Shown piece after piece: positions 12,876 to 20,857 of a DNA stretch of 26,607 nucleotides (positions within the stretch are counted from its first letter, which is position 1; the number at the start of each line of letters is the position of its first letter). The stretch spans positions 1 through 26,607 of the IMG/VR virus record IMGVR_UViG_3300037427_003989; one strand, written 5' to 3'. Both the position numbers and the translations under genes were made by a program. This stretch comes from a virus. The notes beneath the pieces are model-generated. The model was not told where the DNA came from. It saw only the letters and a program-made list of their open reading frames with translations, and ran no database searches.

Positions 12876-14909
12876 ATGGCCAAAAGAAAATATACAAAGA
12901 AGTCTGAATACTGGAGCAAGTTCGATAAAGCCGACAAATCCAAGCCTCTGTCAGAAATGCCAAGTCATTATTCCCAAGGGGAACCTGGATGGCAGCCAAT
13001 GGGCTGTGGAGAAAATTATTATGTCTCAACTAGTGATGCTGCAGATTGTAGATACAGCTCTTCCACGACAGACTTGTCTTCCCATGAAAGAGACAGGTAT
13101 ATAACTAAAGGCGCAAAGCCTGGAAGGTTCTCTAATATAAGCCAAGGTCTTTTGCCGTTTGAGCATTCTAAGGACGGAATAAGTGTCAAAAACTCAATAG
13201 AACTATGCCAGAAGGCTTACGCTAATGTAGCTATATTTAGAAACTCAATAGATATAATGTCTGAGTTTGCGAATTCTGATTTGTACCTAGAGGGAGGTAC
13301 CGCCTCCTCCAGGTCTTTTGTGGAAAAGTGGTTTGAGAAAATTAATATGTGGAACTTAAAAGACCAGTACTTCAGGGAATACTACAGGTCTGGAAATATA
13401 TTCCTATATCGAGTTGACGGAAAGTTTAAAAGTTCTGACTTTAAGCAGCTTAAGACAGTATATGGAAGCGATGCCTTGAAGCCTGGAGATATGCCTGTAA
13501 AATACATTTTACTTAATCCTTACGATATAGTGCATGAGCGAAGCGCAACCTTTGATCAAGGCAAATATAGAAAAATTCTTTCCGATTATGATTTGGAAAG
13601 ATTGAAAAACCCAAAGACAGATAGGGACAAAGAGATATTCAAGGCTTTAGACCCAGAGGTAAAAAACAAAATTAAAGAAGGGAGATACCTTCCTGACGGG
13701 CTTTCTGTAAAACTTAATTCCAGTAAGTTGTGCTATTCTTTTTATAAGAAACAGGACTACGAGGCATTTGCTGTTCCTTTTGGTTACTCCGTGCTTGAGG
13801 ACATAAATTGGAAGCTAGAGCTTAAAAAAATTGATCAGGCGATAAGTAGAACAATAGAAAATGTTATCTTGCTTATCACTATGGGAGCGAAGGAAGAGGA
13901 TGGCGGAGTTAACCCTCAGAACATTAATGCAATGCAACAGCTGTTTGCTAATGAAAGCGTTGGGCGGGTGCTGGTCGCAGATTACACCACGAAAGCTGAT
14001 TTTGTTATTCCAGACTTAAAGAAGGTTATTGGGCCTGAAAAATATGAAGTCGTTAATCGGGACATTAAGGAGGGCTTGCAAAACATTATTGTCGGAGACG
14101 AAAGATATAGCAACACTCAAGTAAAAACCGAAATGTTCCTAGAAAGACTGAAGGAAGCTAGAAACGCATTTCTAAATGATTTCCTGCAGCCGCAAATAAA
14201 AATGGTTTGTAAAAATTTAGGGTTCAGGAAGTTTCCTACTGCCAAGTTTCAAGAGATCGATATTAAGGACGAGGTGCAACTACAGAGGGTTGCCACTAGA
14301 CTGCTTGAGCTGGGCATACTTACCCCAGAGCAGGGAATAAATGCAATTAAAACTGGAGTCTATCCGAATCCAGAAGAGCTTGCTCCAGATCAAGAAGGAT
14401 ATTCCGAGGAAAGAGAGAAGGGTTTCTGGAATCCCTTGGTTGGTGGAGTTCCCTCAATTGAGGCTCCTGGCGCAGAGAAAGATCGAGCGCTAGAGAAGAA
14501 AAAGGAAAACCAGCAACAAAAAGACGTTCCAAAAGAAGTTGGCAGGCCTAGCGGGACAAGCGACATTCCTCAGGAAAACCAGCGTCAAGCAGCCTCCTAC
14601 AGCAAGGCGGATATCAAGGAGACAGTTTATAGTTCTGAGAAATTAAGGACTTTCGTTGTTAAGGAGGTTAAGGCGAAAAATAATATCAAGAGACTGAACA
14701 AGCAACATAATAAGTTAATTGATGCTTTATGCGAAAATGTAATTCTTTCTTGCGATAAGGATAAGTGGGAGGATTGCGCGAGGTCCTGCATAGGCGATTT
14801 TGATAAAATCGAAAAGCTTTCTGTATTGCCAGAGGTTCATGATATTTCCGTCTCACACGATCTAGCTTTATACCCTTCTGCGATACTATATCACAGCGAA
14901 AAAAAATAA
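12876..14909 (+). CDS. Portal protein
   Basis: The 677-residue protein sits directly upstream of the prohead protease and downstream of the terminase block, the standard position of the portal. Residues about 75-140 (SIELCQKAYANVAIFRNSID, then FADS-like and FVEKWFEKINMWNLKDQYFREYYR) and a central PVKYILLNPYDIV (about 209-221) match the portal core. YTTKADFVIPDLKKVIGP (about 371-388) and the stem helix around FLNDFLQPQIKMVCKNLGF follow. The C-terminal 170 residues are polar and Glu/Lys/Gln-rich, a likely flexible extension beyond the usual portal barrel. It would form the dodecameric DNA gate at the capsid vertex. No SD is visible; transcription probably starts close to the ATG. Confidence 0.85.
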   Translation: MAKRKYTKKSEYWSKFDKADKSKPLSEMPSHYSQGEPGWQPMGCGENYYVSTSDAADCRYSSSTTDLSSHERDRYITKGAKPGRFSNISQGLLPFEHSKDGISVKNSIELCQKAYANVAIFRNSIDIMSEFANSDLYLEGGTASSRSFVEKWFEKINMWNLKDQYFREYYRSGNIFLYRVDGKFKSSDFKQLKTVYGSDALKPGDMPVKYILLNPYDIVHERSATFDQGKYRKILSDYDLERLKNPKTDRDKEIFKALDPEVKNKIKEGRYLPDGLSVKLNSSKLCYSFYKKQDYEAFAVPFGYSVLEDINWKLELKKIDQAISRTIENVILLITMGAKEEDGGVNPQNINAMQQLFANESVGRVLVADYTTKADFVIPDLKKVIGPEKYEVVNRDIKEGLQNIIVGDERYSNTQVKTEMFLERLKEARNAFLNDFLQPQIKMVCKNLGFRKFPTAKFQEIDIKDEVQLQRVATRLLELGILTPEQGINAIKTGVYPNPEELAPDQEGYSEEREKGFWNPLVGGVPSIEAPGAEKDRALEKKKENQQQKDVPKEVGRPSGTSDIPQENQRQAASYSKADIKETVYSSEKLRTFVVKEVKAKNNIKRLNKQHNKLIDALCENVILSCDKDKWEDCARSCIGDFDKIEKLSVLPEVHDISVSHDLALYPSAILYHSEKK

Positions 14910-14938
14910 TTTTATTTTCTACTTCTTGCGCGAAATAC

Positions 14939-14948
14939 GTGTAAGTTG
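14939..14948 (+). promoter_or_regulatory. GTGTA element before the histone-like gene
   Basis: GTGTAAGTTG starts 37 bases before ATG 14976. Only the GTGTA core matches. The leader ends in ATATTTATTATG, very like the TATATTTATCATG before the gene at 18849. Confidence 0.3.
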
Positions 14949-14975
14949 TGTTTGAACCCTTAAAATATATTTATT

Positions 14976-15149
14976 ATGAATTTAAATGAAGAAATTAAAA
15001 AGGAATTTGCCCAGTACGAAGAAGACATTTCTCTTTTCAATGAAAAAGGAAACAAGTCTGCAGGGACAAGAGCGCGAAAAGCCTTAATGACAATCTCTAA
15101 GCTCTGCAAGGAGATAAGAAAAGAGATTCAAGATAAAAAGAACTCGTAA
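14976..15149 (+). CDS. Histone H1/Hc1-like small basic protein, 57 residues
   Basis: This 57-residue ORF encodes a lysine-rich helical protein. Residues 24-33 read KGNKSAGTRA, followed by RKALMTISKLCKEIRKEI. This combination of KGNK(A/S)AGTRARKA with a second basic helix is characteristic of small bacterial histone-H1-like (Hc1-type) proteins, notably those of Bacteroidota; I infer homology from this pattern only. It probably binds DNA or another polyanion. Placed between portal and protease, it could be a capsid internal protein that helps condense DNA, or a host-derived nucleoid protein. The stop TAA overlaps the next start as TAATG. No SD is seen. Confidence 0.65.
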   Translation: MNLNEEIKKEFAQYEEDISLFNEKGNKSAGTRARKALMTISKLCKEIRKEIQDKKNS

Positions 15150-16789
15150 TGGACTTTAAGTATACTACGGGATTTAATTCTCAGATCTCCGCCTCAACCG
15201 TTGGTGGGGAAGGTAGTGTATCTAAGGCAAGCTTGAAGAAACTCGCCCCTTTAGTTCCTACGGAGGTAGACCTAGAGCAAAACGTTGACCTGCTTGGTGT
15301 TGCATTTAATGCAGCTGTCGCAAACACCTTCAATAAAAACGGAGATGGAATTGACTCTATTACCGCAGTTGCTATAAAAGATAATTTTATCCACAAGCCA
15401 ACTAATATTGAGCACAATAAAACTAGAGTGGTTGGGCATATACTTAAAGCTGGATTAACCTCTAGGCTTGATAATTCTTTTGTTTCGCCCGAAGAGGCTA
15501 TAGAGAGTATTAATCCGATCAATATATCGCTAGGCGCGGTTGTTTATAGAACTGTTGATCCTAACTTTGCAAACATGATAGAAGAGAGCGTAGATCCTCA
15601 AAGCGATCTATTTGAAGTTGTTTCTGCGAGTTGGGAAATAGGTTTTAATGATTACTATATCGCCCTTGGCAGCAAAAACCTAAAGGAAGCCGAAATAGTT
15701 TCTGACCCTCAACAGATAAAAGAGCTAAGTAAATACTTGAAAGCTAATGATGGCCAAGGGGAGATGGACGACGGAACTCTTGTTCATCGACTTGTCGTAG
15801 GGAATATATTTCCTTTGGGCATTGGCTTCACTGCTAATCCAGCCGCAGATGTTAAAGGGGTGTATCTAGGCGAAGATAAAAAAAAAGAAGTGATGGCAGA
15901 GACTAGCGAACAGCCAATTCAAGACAGTAAAATAGAGATAGACAACACAAGCTTTTTAAGAAAAAATAAAAAAATACAAAAAAACATTTCACAAACCGAA
16001 CAAACCGCTGTAACTTTCAACAACGAACAAAATATCATTATGGAACAAAACCAAAATTTATTCGAAGACATCAAGGAGCTTCTTGCGAACAAGCTTCCTG
16101 AAAAGAATTATTCCGAAGAATCCGTAGCAAACATTGCCAAAGTTGTTGGCGAAGCTATCAAGGAAAAAAGCGAACAATTCGAGCAGGAGAAGCAAGAGAT
16201 TCTTGAGAAGCAAGCAGAGGCAGCGCAAAACGCCGAGACTAAAGAAGCGGAAATGGAAGAACTCAAGAAAGAATTGAGCGAAACCAGCGAAAAGCTTAAA
16301 GAGGTCGAAGCAGCCCAAAAGGCGCAAGCTGACGAAGCTAGATTTAACTTGAGAATGGAAAATATCGATAGCGAATACGATCTCGCTGAAGATGACCGCA
16401 AGGCTCTCGCCTCTGAGGTTTCCGATCTTGACGAAACCGATGAGTCCTTTGAGGGATACAAGGAAAAGCTTTCCGTAATGTGGGCGCACAAGAATAAAGA
16501 AAAGATTGCTGAGAACGAAGCAGCTTTTCAGGCAAGACTTGAAGAGGAGCTTCAAAAGAAGCTTGAAGGTCTTGATGTCTCACAAGCTTCAGAAACAACC
16601 GAAGCCGAAGAAACGGCAAAGGTTGAAGAAACCGAAGAAGCCAAGACAGAAGAAGAAGTTCTTGAAACTGTCGAGGCCGAACAGGTTGACATCACTAACA
16701 ATAACGGCGAAACGGCTACTGAAGAAGAAAGCCTTCGCGATCAATTCAAAAAAACTTTCTCTAAAGAAAACGTAACAATTAACTACTAA
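15149..16789 (+). CDS. Prohead protease fused to scaffold
   Basis: Residues 1 to about 245 form a prohead-protease-type domain. HKPTNIEHNKTRVVGHI (82-98) holds the probable catalytic His (His82 or His89), and EVVSASWEIGF (156-166) the probable Ser (159 or 161). NPAADVKGVY (230-239) is the conserved end of the domain. A lysine-rich linker follows, then from Met298 a 249-residue, extremely Glu/Lys/Ala-rich coiled coil typical of internal scaffolds. The protease would cut the scaffold and itself during capsid maturation. Codon use changes at Met298: 12 of 25 Ile codons before it are ATA, none of 8 after it, counted by eye. Its start overlaps the preceding stop as TAATG. Confidence 0.85.
   Translation: MDFKYTTGFNSQISASTVGGEGSVSKASLKKLAPLVPTEVDLEQNVDLLGVAFNAAVANTFNKNGDGIDSITAVAIKDNFIHKPTNIEHNKTRVVGHILKAGLTSRLDNSFVSPEEAIESINPINISLGAVVYRTVDPNFANMIEESVDPQSDLFEVVSASWEIGFNDYYIALGSKNLKEAEIVSDPQQIKELSKYLKANDGQGEMDDGTLVHRLVVGNIFPLGIGFTANPAADVKGVYLGEDKKKEVMAETSEQPIQDSKIEIDNTSFLRKNKKIQKNISQTEQTAVTFNNEQNIIMEQNQNLFEDIKELLANKLPEKNYSEESVANIAKVVGEAIKEKSEQFEQEKQEILEKQAEAAQNAETKEAEMEELKKELSETSEKLKEVEAAQKAQADEARFNLRMENIDSEYDLAEDDRKALASEVSDLDETDESFEGYKEKLSVMWAHKNKEKIAENEAAFQARLEEELQKKLEGLDVSQASETTEAEETAKVEETEEAKTEEEVLETVEAEQVDITNNNGETATEEESLRDQFKKTFSKENVTINY
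16040..16789 (+). CDS. Probable internally initiated scaffold protein
   Basis: An in-frame ATG at 16040 (codon 298 of the protease-scaffold gene) would give a separate 249-residue scaffold, as with lambda C/Nu3 and many phage protease-scaffold pairs. The upstream bases AATATCATTATG resemble the leaders ATATTTATTATG and TATATTTATCATG of other genes here; no SD is present there either. The protein begins MEQNQNLFEDIKELLANKLP and is predicted to be almost wholly helical coiled coil, ending in an acidic and then basic tail (SLRDQFKKTFSKENV). The abrupt switch to high-expression codon usage exactly at this ATG supports independent, abundant synthesis. It remains an inference until the start is mapped. 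Confidence 0.6.
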   Translation: MEQNQNLFEDIKELLANKLPEKNYSEESVANIAKVVGEAIKEKSEQFEQEKQEILEKQAEAAQNAETKEAEMEELKKELSETSEKLKEVEAAQKAQADEARFNLRMENIDSEYDLAEDDRKALASEVSDLDETDESFEGYKEKLSVMWAHKNKEKIAENEAAFQARLEEELQKKLEGLDVSQASETTEAEETAKVEETEEAKTEEEVLETVEAEQVDITNNNGETATEEESLRDQFKKTFSKENVTINY

Positions 16790-16794
16790 TTACC

Positions 16795-17523
16795 ATGGCT
16801 TCTACATTAAAACCTTTTAGACAATACAGCGAACATGAAGTTCTCAACATGTTCTCGCTTAAACCAGATACCAACGACGCTCACGGCGACAATTGTGTGA
16901 AGATGATCGCCGATGGAGGCGAACATACATGGGACGCAGGCCGACTTCTCGTTTCCAACGAAGTTGCAATGAAAGCAAGTGGCGGAGACTGGGATCCCGT
17001 TACAATGAACGACGGCGGCTTGAAAGGCGATACTGCCGCTACCGCTTGGTCAACCGCGCTCAAGGGTTACCTTGGAGCCAATTACAATGCAGGAAGGTCT
17101 GGCTACGCAAACGTTAGCCCAGATGGTTCGCACGTTGGCCTTTTCGGTAACACGAACGCTACGCTTACGGCTACAGCAGACAGCTTAGCTGCCGCAACTG
17201 ATGCTGCAGTCGGAATTGCCCTTCGTTCAACTCTAGGATACGACGAGAACAACGAAAAGCTTCTTTATTACACCAACAAGCAGGACGAGCTTCAGGCCGT
17301 TCTTCCTGGCGACGCTGTTCCTTGTTTGAGGCGCGGATTGATCGCAATGGTCGTTGATGGGTCAATTGCTGCGGCTTCCGCTGGATTACCCGTTCACGGT
17401 CTCGACGCAGCCACGACAAAGGGAGGCCTAGTCTCCATCACCGTCAACGAAACCGCAATCGGTGAGATTGTTGCCGTGATGGACGTAGATCAAAAAATCT
17501 GCCTCGTACAAATCGACGTTTAA
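16795..17523 (+). CDS. Probable capsid decoration protein
   Basis: The 242-residue protein lies between scaffold and major capsid genes, the usual slot for a head decoration or stabilising protein. It is rich in Ala, Gly, Thr and Asp. The N-terminal part looks extended, followed by a Gly/Asn/Ser-rich middle (about 85-125). The C-terminal half has short beta-strand-like pieces (LQAVLPGDAVPCLRRGLIAMVVDGS, split by turns; SITVNETAIGEIVAVMDV) that resemble the small beta-barrel of many decoration proteins. None of its 9 Ile codons is ATA, so it belongs with the highly expressed virion genes. Start ATG 16795 follows the scaffold stop by five bases, without an SD. A minor head protein is the alternative. 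Confidence 0.65.
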   Translation: MASTLKPFRQYSEHEVLNMFSLKPDTNDAHGDNCVKMIADGGEHTWDAGRLLVSNEVAMKASGGDWDPVTMNDGGLKGDTAATAWSTALKGYLGANYNAGRSGYANVSPDGSHVGLFGNTNATLTATADSLAAATDAAVGIALRSTLGYDENNEKLLYYTNKQDELQAVLPGDAVPCLRRGLIAMVVDGSIAAASAGLPVHGLDAATTKGGLVSITVNETAIGEIVAVMDVDQKICLVQIDV

Positions 17524-17562
17524 TTTTTCAATAACATTTAACATAGTAAACTAATACGCACC

Positions 17563-18741
17563 ATGAATATTACTCTAAAAAGAACTGACGAGCAAGTAGC
17601 CTTAGTTAAGGCCATGGCTTCCAAGAATCGCGAAACCGCATACGAAGCGCAAGCTGCCGTTGCCGAATTCATGGGACCAATCTTAGCTGAAGTTGTAAAC
17701 AACGCGCCTGGCTTATCAGGCCTGTTCACATCCTTGAGCTTCGATCACGAAGACAATCCTTCGATCCCCTTGGATCTCTATTACGATGTTACCGACGAGG
17801 ATTACATCACAATCTGGAGTCAAAATGTTCCTGGCGGCCTTCCAACCAACACGGTTCAGCCCACGCAAAGCGAGCTGAAGTTCACAACTTACAGGCTTGA
17901 CAGTGCTGTTGAGTTCGACAAGAAGTACGCTCAGCGTTCGAGGCTCGATGTTGTTTCCAAGAGCATGACTCGTTTGGCTCAAGAGGTTCTCCTTAAACAG
18001 GAGCGCACCTCCGCCAACTTGATCATGGGATCTCTTGCCAAGGCTAAGACCAACAGCAAGTCGCACATCTTGTCTAGCGCCGCTGATGGTGAGCTTGGTC
18101 TCGCTGACTTCAATAACCTTCTTGCTCATGCAAAGCGCATTCACGCTTCGTGGGCTGGCGGAACACCTACTAGCCGCAGCAGAGGCGTAACAGATATTAT
18201 CTGTTCTCCTGAGGTTGTTGCTGGCCTTCGCGCTCTTGCGTTTAATCCTGTTTATAAAAACAATAAAACTGGAGAAGCGACAGCCTATCCCGCTACCGAC
18301 GAAATGCGTAGCGAGTTCTATAACGCCGCTGGTGTTCCTGACATCTACGGAATTTCGATTACGGAGCTTAATGAGATGGGCGTAGGCCAACGTTACAACA
18401 ACGTGTTTGGGGCAATCCAAGGTCGGGACTCTCGCTTCGACGAAGCTAAGGACGAAATCGTTCTTGGTATTGATCGTGGCTCCGAGTCTTTGATTCGCGG
18501 AGTTGCCGTTGACGCAGATTACGGTTCCGAGTTCCAACTTCTTGTTGACGATCAGTATAGCGTTCGTCAGTCCAAGATCGGATACTATGGAGCAATCGAA
18601 GAGGGCCGTATGGTTCTTGATGATCGCGCTCTTACAGGATTCGTTCTTTGTGGCGGAGCAACAGGCGTCACCGAATGGGACGGAAGCTGCGCGACTACCG
18701 TGGGCGAAAGTGGAAGTGCCGTGCCCACTCCGACGTATTGA
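17563..18741 (+). CDS. Major capsid protein, HK97 fold
   Basis: The position after scaffold and decoration genes, the 392-residue length, the strong codon bias (no ATA among 19 Ile codons, counted by eye) and a terminator right behind the gene identify the major capsid protein. Sequence features fit an HK97-like coat: an N-terminal helical arm (about 5-40), PSIPLDLYYDVTDEDYITIW (67-86), and an E-loop/spine region with LRLDSAVEFDKKY-like strands (TTYRLDSAVEFDKKY, about 107-121). A P-domain helix LARLAQEVLLKQER-like stretch (TRLAQEVLLKQERTSANLI) and an A-domain around DIICSPEVVAGLRALAFNPVY follow. The Gly/Ser/Thr-rich C terminus may be surface exposed. About 415 copies would be expected for a T=7 shell if that geometry applies. 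Confidence 0.85.
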   Translation: MNITLKRTDEQVALVKAMASKNRETAYEAQAAVAEFMGPILAEVVNNAPGLSGLFTSLSFDHEDNPSIPLDLYYDVTDEDYITIWSQNVPGGLPTNTVQPTQSELKFTTYRLDSAVEFDKKYAQRSRLDVVSKSMTRLAQEVLLKQERTSANLIMGSLAKAKTNSKSHILSSAADGELGLADFNNLLAHAKRIHASWAGGTPTSRSRGVTDIICSPEVVAGLRALAFNPVYKNNKTGEATAYPATDEMRSEFYNAAGVPDIYGISITELNEMGVGQRYNNVFGAIQGRDSRFDEAKDEIVLGIDRGSESLIRGVAVDADYGSEFQLLVDDQYSVRQSKIGYYGAIEEGRMVLDDRALTGFVLCGGATGVTEWDGSCATTVGESGSAVPTPTY

Positions 18742-18763
18742 TTTTAATTTTCAACCTTCAACC

Positions 18764-18796
18764 AAAAAAATCCACTCATTCGAGTGGATTTTTTTT
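18764..18796 (+). terminator. Rho-independent terminator after the capsid gene
   Basis: AAAAAAATCCACTC (18764-18777), loop ATTC, and GAGTGGATT followed by a T-run (to 18796) form a strong hairpin with A-tract and T-tract. It lies 22 bases after the capsid stop and may act in both directions. Confidence 0.92.
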
Positions 18797-18815
18797 GTCA
18801 CATATGTATTATATG

Positions 18816-18825
18816 GTGTATAAAG
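18816..18825 (+). promoter_or_regulatory. GTGTAWAWA element between the capsid terminator and the neck genes
   Basis: GTGTATAAAG starts 33 bases before ATG 18849 and 19 bases after the terminator, so it probably restarts transcription for the connector/tail genes. The leader ends TATATTTATCATG. Confidence 0.55.
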
Positions 18826-18848
18826 TGTTAACTTAAACTATATTTATC

Positions 18849-19223
18849 ATGAGCAAAAAAGACCTTTCATTTAAACATGTAATCGACGGTAAGGCAGATT
18901 ATGCTGATGGATTAGACAAAGACAAGCAGGACGCGAGGGATCTCGAGCAAATTCTGGGAGTAAGGGAGTTGAATCCATTTAAAACCGCAAACGCAGAGGA
19001 TTTCGACAGAGAACTATCGGAGATGGGACTTAACGATTTAAGAACTCTAGCGGTAAAGAGCGGGGTCTTCCCTTCTGGAAACAAGGCTACCCTTAAAAAC
19101 AAGCTTCGCAGGGAGTTTAAGATAAGGGCTATGGGCGGAGTCAATAGGGCTCCGTATGATAGGGAAGATGTTTTCGGAGAAGACGCAAGGCAGAGATTAG
19201 AAGACTTAAATAAGGGCAAGTAA
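18849..19223 (+). CDS. SAP-domain head-completion-region protein
   Basis: This 124-residue protein contains a SAP-like helix-extended-helix motif at about residues 55-90: ELSEMGLNDLRTLAVKSG, then FPSGNKATLKNKLRREF. SAP domains bind DNA or nucleoprotein. The N terminus is charged (DGKADYADGLDKDKQDARD) and the tail is hydrophilic. It is the first gene after the capsid terminator, a position usually held by head-completion or connector factors, so it might sit near DNA at the portal (inference). The TAA stop overlaps the next start as TAATG. ATA codons are absent or rare in this short gene, so expression class cannot be judged. Confidence 0.65.
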   Translation: MSKKDLSFKHVIDGKADYADGLDKDKQDARDLEQILGVRELNPFKTANAEDFDRELSEMGLNDLRTLAVKSGVFPSGNKATLKNKLRREFKIRAMGGVNRAPYDREDVFGEDARQRLEDLNKGK

Positions 19224-19789
19224 TGTATCTCGGCCAGATAGCCGATTATATTTGGGATAATGAAGTTAGCGAGGGCGCAATTTCTACTCCAGAGCTTATC
19301 GCAACAGAAAAGCAAAAAATTGCAGACTATCTAGAGTTGAACGTCGGTACGCTTAATATGCTGATTAACTCTGAGTTTTGCGTGGCAACCGAAGAAACTA
19401 CCATATCCCCTGGCGCAGGAGGCTGGAAAAACGGAGGAAAAACCAAATTAGTTTCTCCTGCATTAGATAAAGAAGAGAGCTCTATATTAATACAACTTTA
19501 CCTTAGGGACTATTACAAGAAAAAAGCCAGAACCGTTCTTCAGGATTCGTCTTCCTCTGCTGAAAGTGAGGGAGCCCCTGGGCAAGTGTCCGATTGGACC
19601 GAATTGAGAGAGGGGGACTCTGTTATTAAAAGGGTTGCAACAGTTGCCTCTCCTGCGCAAAAAACAACTCAATCAAAATCCTTCCAAAGTCTTTCGGTGG
19701 ACGCGGGAAATGAGCTAGCTTCTCTTGTTCAAAGATATAATTTATACCTTTCCAAACCAAGACAAATAATCTCCAAAGACGGAGGCTAG
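19223..19789 (+). CDS. Probable head-tail connector (adaptor) protein
   Basis: I assign this 188-residue protein from its place as second gene after the capsid, its size and its helical N terminus (QIADYIWDNEVSEGAISTPEL, split by a turn; LIATEKQKIADYLELNVGTLNMLIN). These resemble gp6/gp15-type connector proteins that bind under the portal. A helix with LIQLYLRDYYKKKARTVLQ (about 92-110) and a Ser-rich linker follow. A C-terminal helix NELASLVQRYNLYL precedes a short tail. No catalytic motif is visible. It overlaps the SAP gene by one base (TAATG) and stops four bases before the next start. Confidence 0.55.
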   Translation: MYLGQIADYIWDNEVSEGAISTPELIATEKQKIADYLELNVGTLNMLINSEFCVATEETTISPGAGGWKNGGKTKLVSPALDKEESSILIQLYLRDYYKKKARTVLQDSSSSAESEGAPGQVSDWTELREGDSVIKRVATVASPAQKTTQSKSFQSLSVDAGNELASLVQRYNLYLSKPRQIISKDGG

Positions 19790-19793
19790 TATT

Positions 19794-20264
19794 ATGGCAG
19801 ACTTAATTCCAGCCGCAGATAAAGCAAAATATGATGCGGTTTTTGATGATATCCACGACACTTTCGCTCGAACGATCTTCGTGTACAAGATATTTAATTC
19901 TAGGTTTATCGGAATAAATATGAATCAAAATTACAACGGGCTTTATGATCAAGCGCTAGACAAGAATGAACTTGGCACTGCAAGCAGCATAAACGAGCAA
20001 GTTAGAAGGATAGAGACTAAAGCTAGAGTTCACTATATATCAAAACAAGGTGATTTCGAGGAAACAGCGACAGGACAACAAACCGCATTAAAGTTTCCAG
20101 TAGGCTCAATAAGGCTAAAGCTCAAGGCAGACGCCTTTCAATTAATTAAAGACGCCAAGGAGGTGGAGGTTGATGGAGAACTTTTTAACTTGGATACAGA
20201 CTCGTCTAAGTCTGGATTGTTTGTAGTTAAGCATCATATTGTTTACTTAAAGAAGATCCAATGA
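19794..20264 (+). CDS. Probable head-closure / neck protein
   Basis: This 156-residue protein has a mixed beta-rich composition with a long loop (about 48-75) and a beta-strand-rich C-terminal part: ALKFPVGSIRLKLKADAF, EVEVDGELFNLDTD and LFVVKHHIVYLKKIQ. Such small beta-barrel proteins following the adaptor are typical head-closure (stopper) proteins, so the call rests mainly on gene order and fold impression. It starts 4 bases after the adaptor stop. Its stop overlaps the following start as ATGA. Confidence 0.5.
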   Translation: MADLIPAADKAKYDAVFDDIHDTFARTIFVYKIFNSRFIGINMNQNYNGLYDQALDKNELGTASSINEQVRRIETKARVHYISKQGDFEETATGQQTALKFPVGSIRLKLKADAFQLIKDAKEVEVDGELFNLDTDSSKSGLFVVKHHIVYLKKIQ

Positions 20265-20857
20265 AAATAAATAAAAAAGGATTGGACGCTGAGCTTGGAG
20301 TGCAGTTTGCTCCCATTCTAAGAAGGAGAGTGCAGGCAAAGTTGATCAGGGCGGCAAGAGAGGTTGAGTCGATATTAATGAAGGAATTCGACGCACATCC
20401 AGTAACCAGGGAAATTAAAGAAGGTGCTGGCGCAAGTAATATAAGCGGAACTTTAGGCGGGTACGGCAATCTTTTTACATATATAGGCTTCAGCGATTCC
20501 GATAACCCAATAGAAATCGTTAGGGCCCTACTGTCTAATTCCCTTAATGTGAAAATGCTTCCTCCGAGGGGCAAGCAAATGATTCAAGAGGCGATTATAT
20601 CTCTTCCTACAAAAGCTGAAATAGAGGCTTCTACGCCCCTTCCTTGGGCTGCAGGAAGAAGCTGGGCTAAAGGTATAGAGGAGGGCATTTCTGGGTTGGG
20701 GCAATATTTAAACAAGCAGTCTGGAGATCACGGAAGATCTGGCGGTGGAGTTCAATCTGATGAAAAGATTAGGTCATCTGGGTTTAGAAGTGTAGATTAT
20801 TTATCTGGAATACTTGGAAACCTATCAAAAAACATACAAACTTCTTTTAAAAAATGA
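20261..20857 (+). CDS. Probable tail-completion / neck protein
   Basis: The 198-residue protein begins with a basic helix (FAPILRRRVQAKLIRAAREV, about 16-35), then an EFDAHPVTREI segment and a GNLFTYIGFSDSDNP strand-turn. A polar, Gly/Ser-rich C-terminal part follows. HxVT-E type segments after an N-terminal helix are seen in HK97 gp10-like neck proteins, which matches its place between head-closure and tail-tube genes. It has no transmembrane segment and no enzyme motif. It is joined by ATGA overlaps to both neighbours, including the serine protease gene downstream. Confidence 0.55.
   Translation: MKINKKGLDAELGVQFAPILRRRVQAKLIRAAREVESILMKEFDAHPVTREIKEGAGASNISGTLGGYGNLFTYIGFSDSDNPIEIVRALLSNSLNVKMLPPRGKQMIQEAIISLPTKAEIEASTPLPWAAGRSWAKGIEEGISGLGQYLNKQSGDHGRSGGGVQSDEKIRSSGFRSVDYLSGILGNLSKNIQTSFKK

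Noticed and set aside
16058-16555. 165-residue minus-strand ORF opposite the scaffold
   Set aside because: A Phe/Leu run arises by reading the Glu/Lys-rich scaffold backwards; no start signal.
17716-18537. 273-residue minus-strand ORF opposite the capsid gene
   Set aside because: It is a shadow of the highly biased capsid codons; its composition is unlike a real protein and the capsid gene is certain.
18503-18823. Plus-strand ORFs overlapping the end of the capsid gene and its terminator
   Set aside because: They run through the terminator hairpin and overlap the capsid in another frame.
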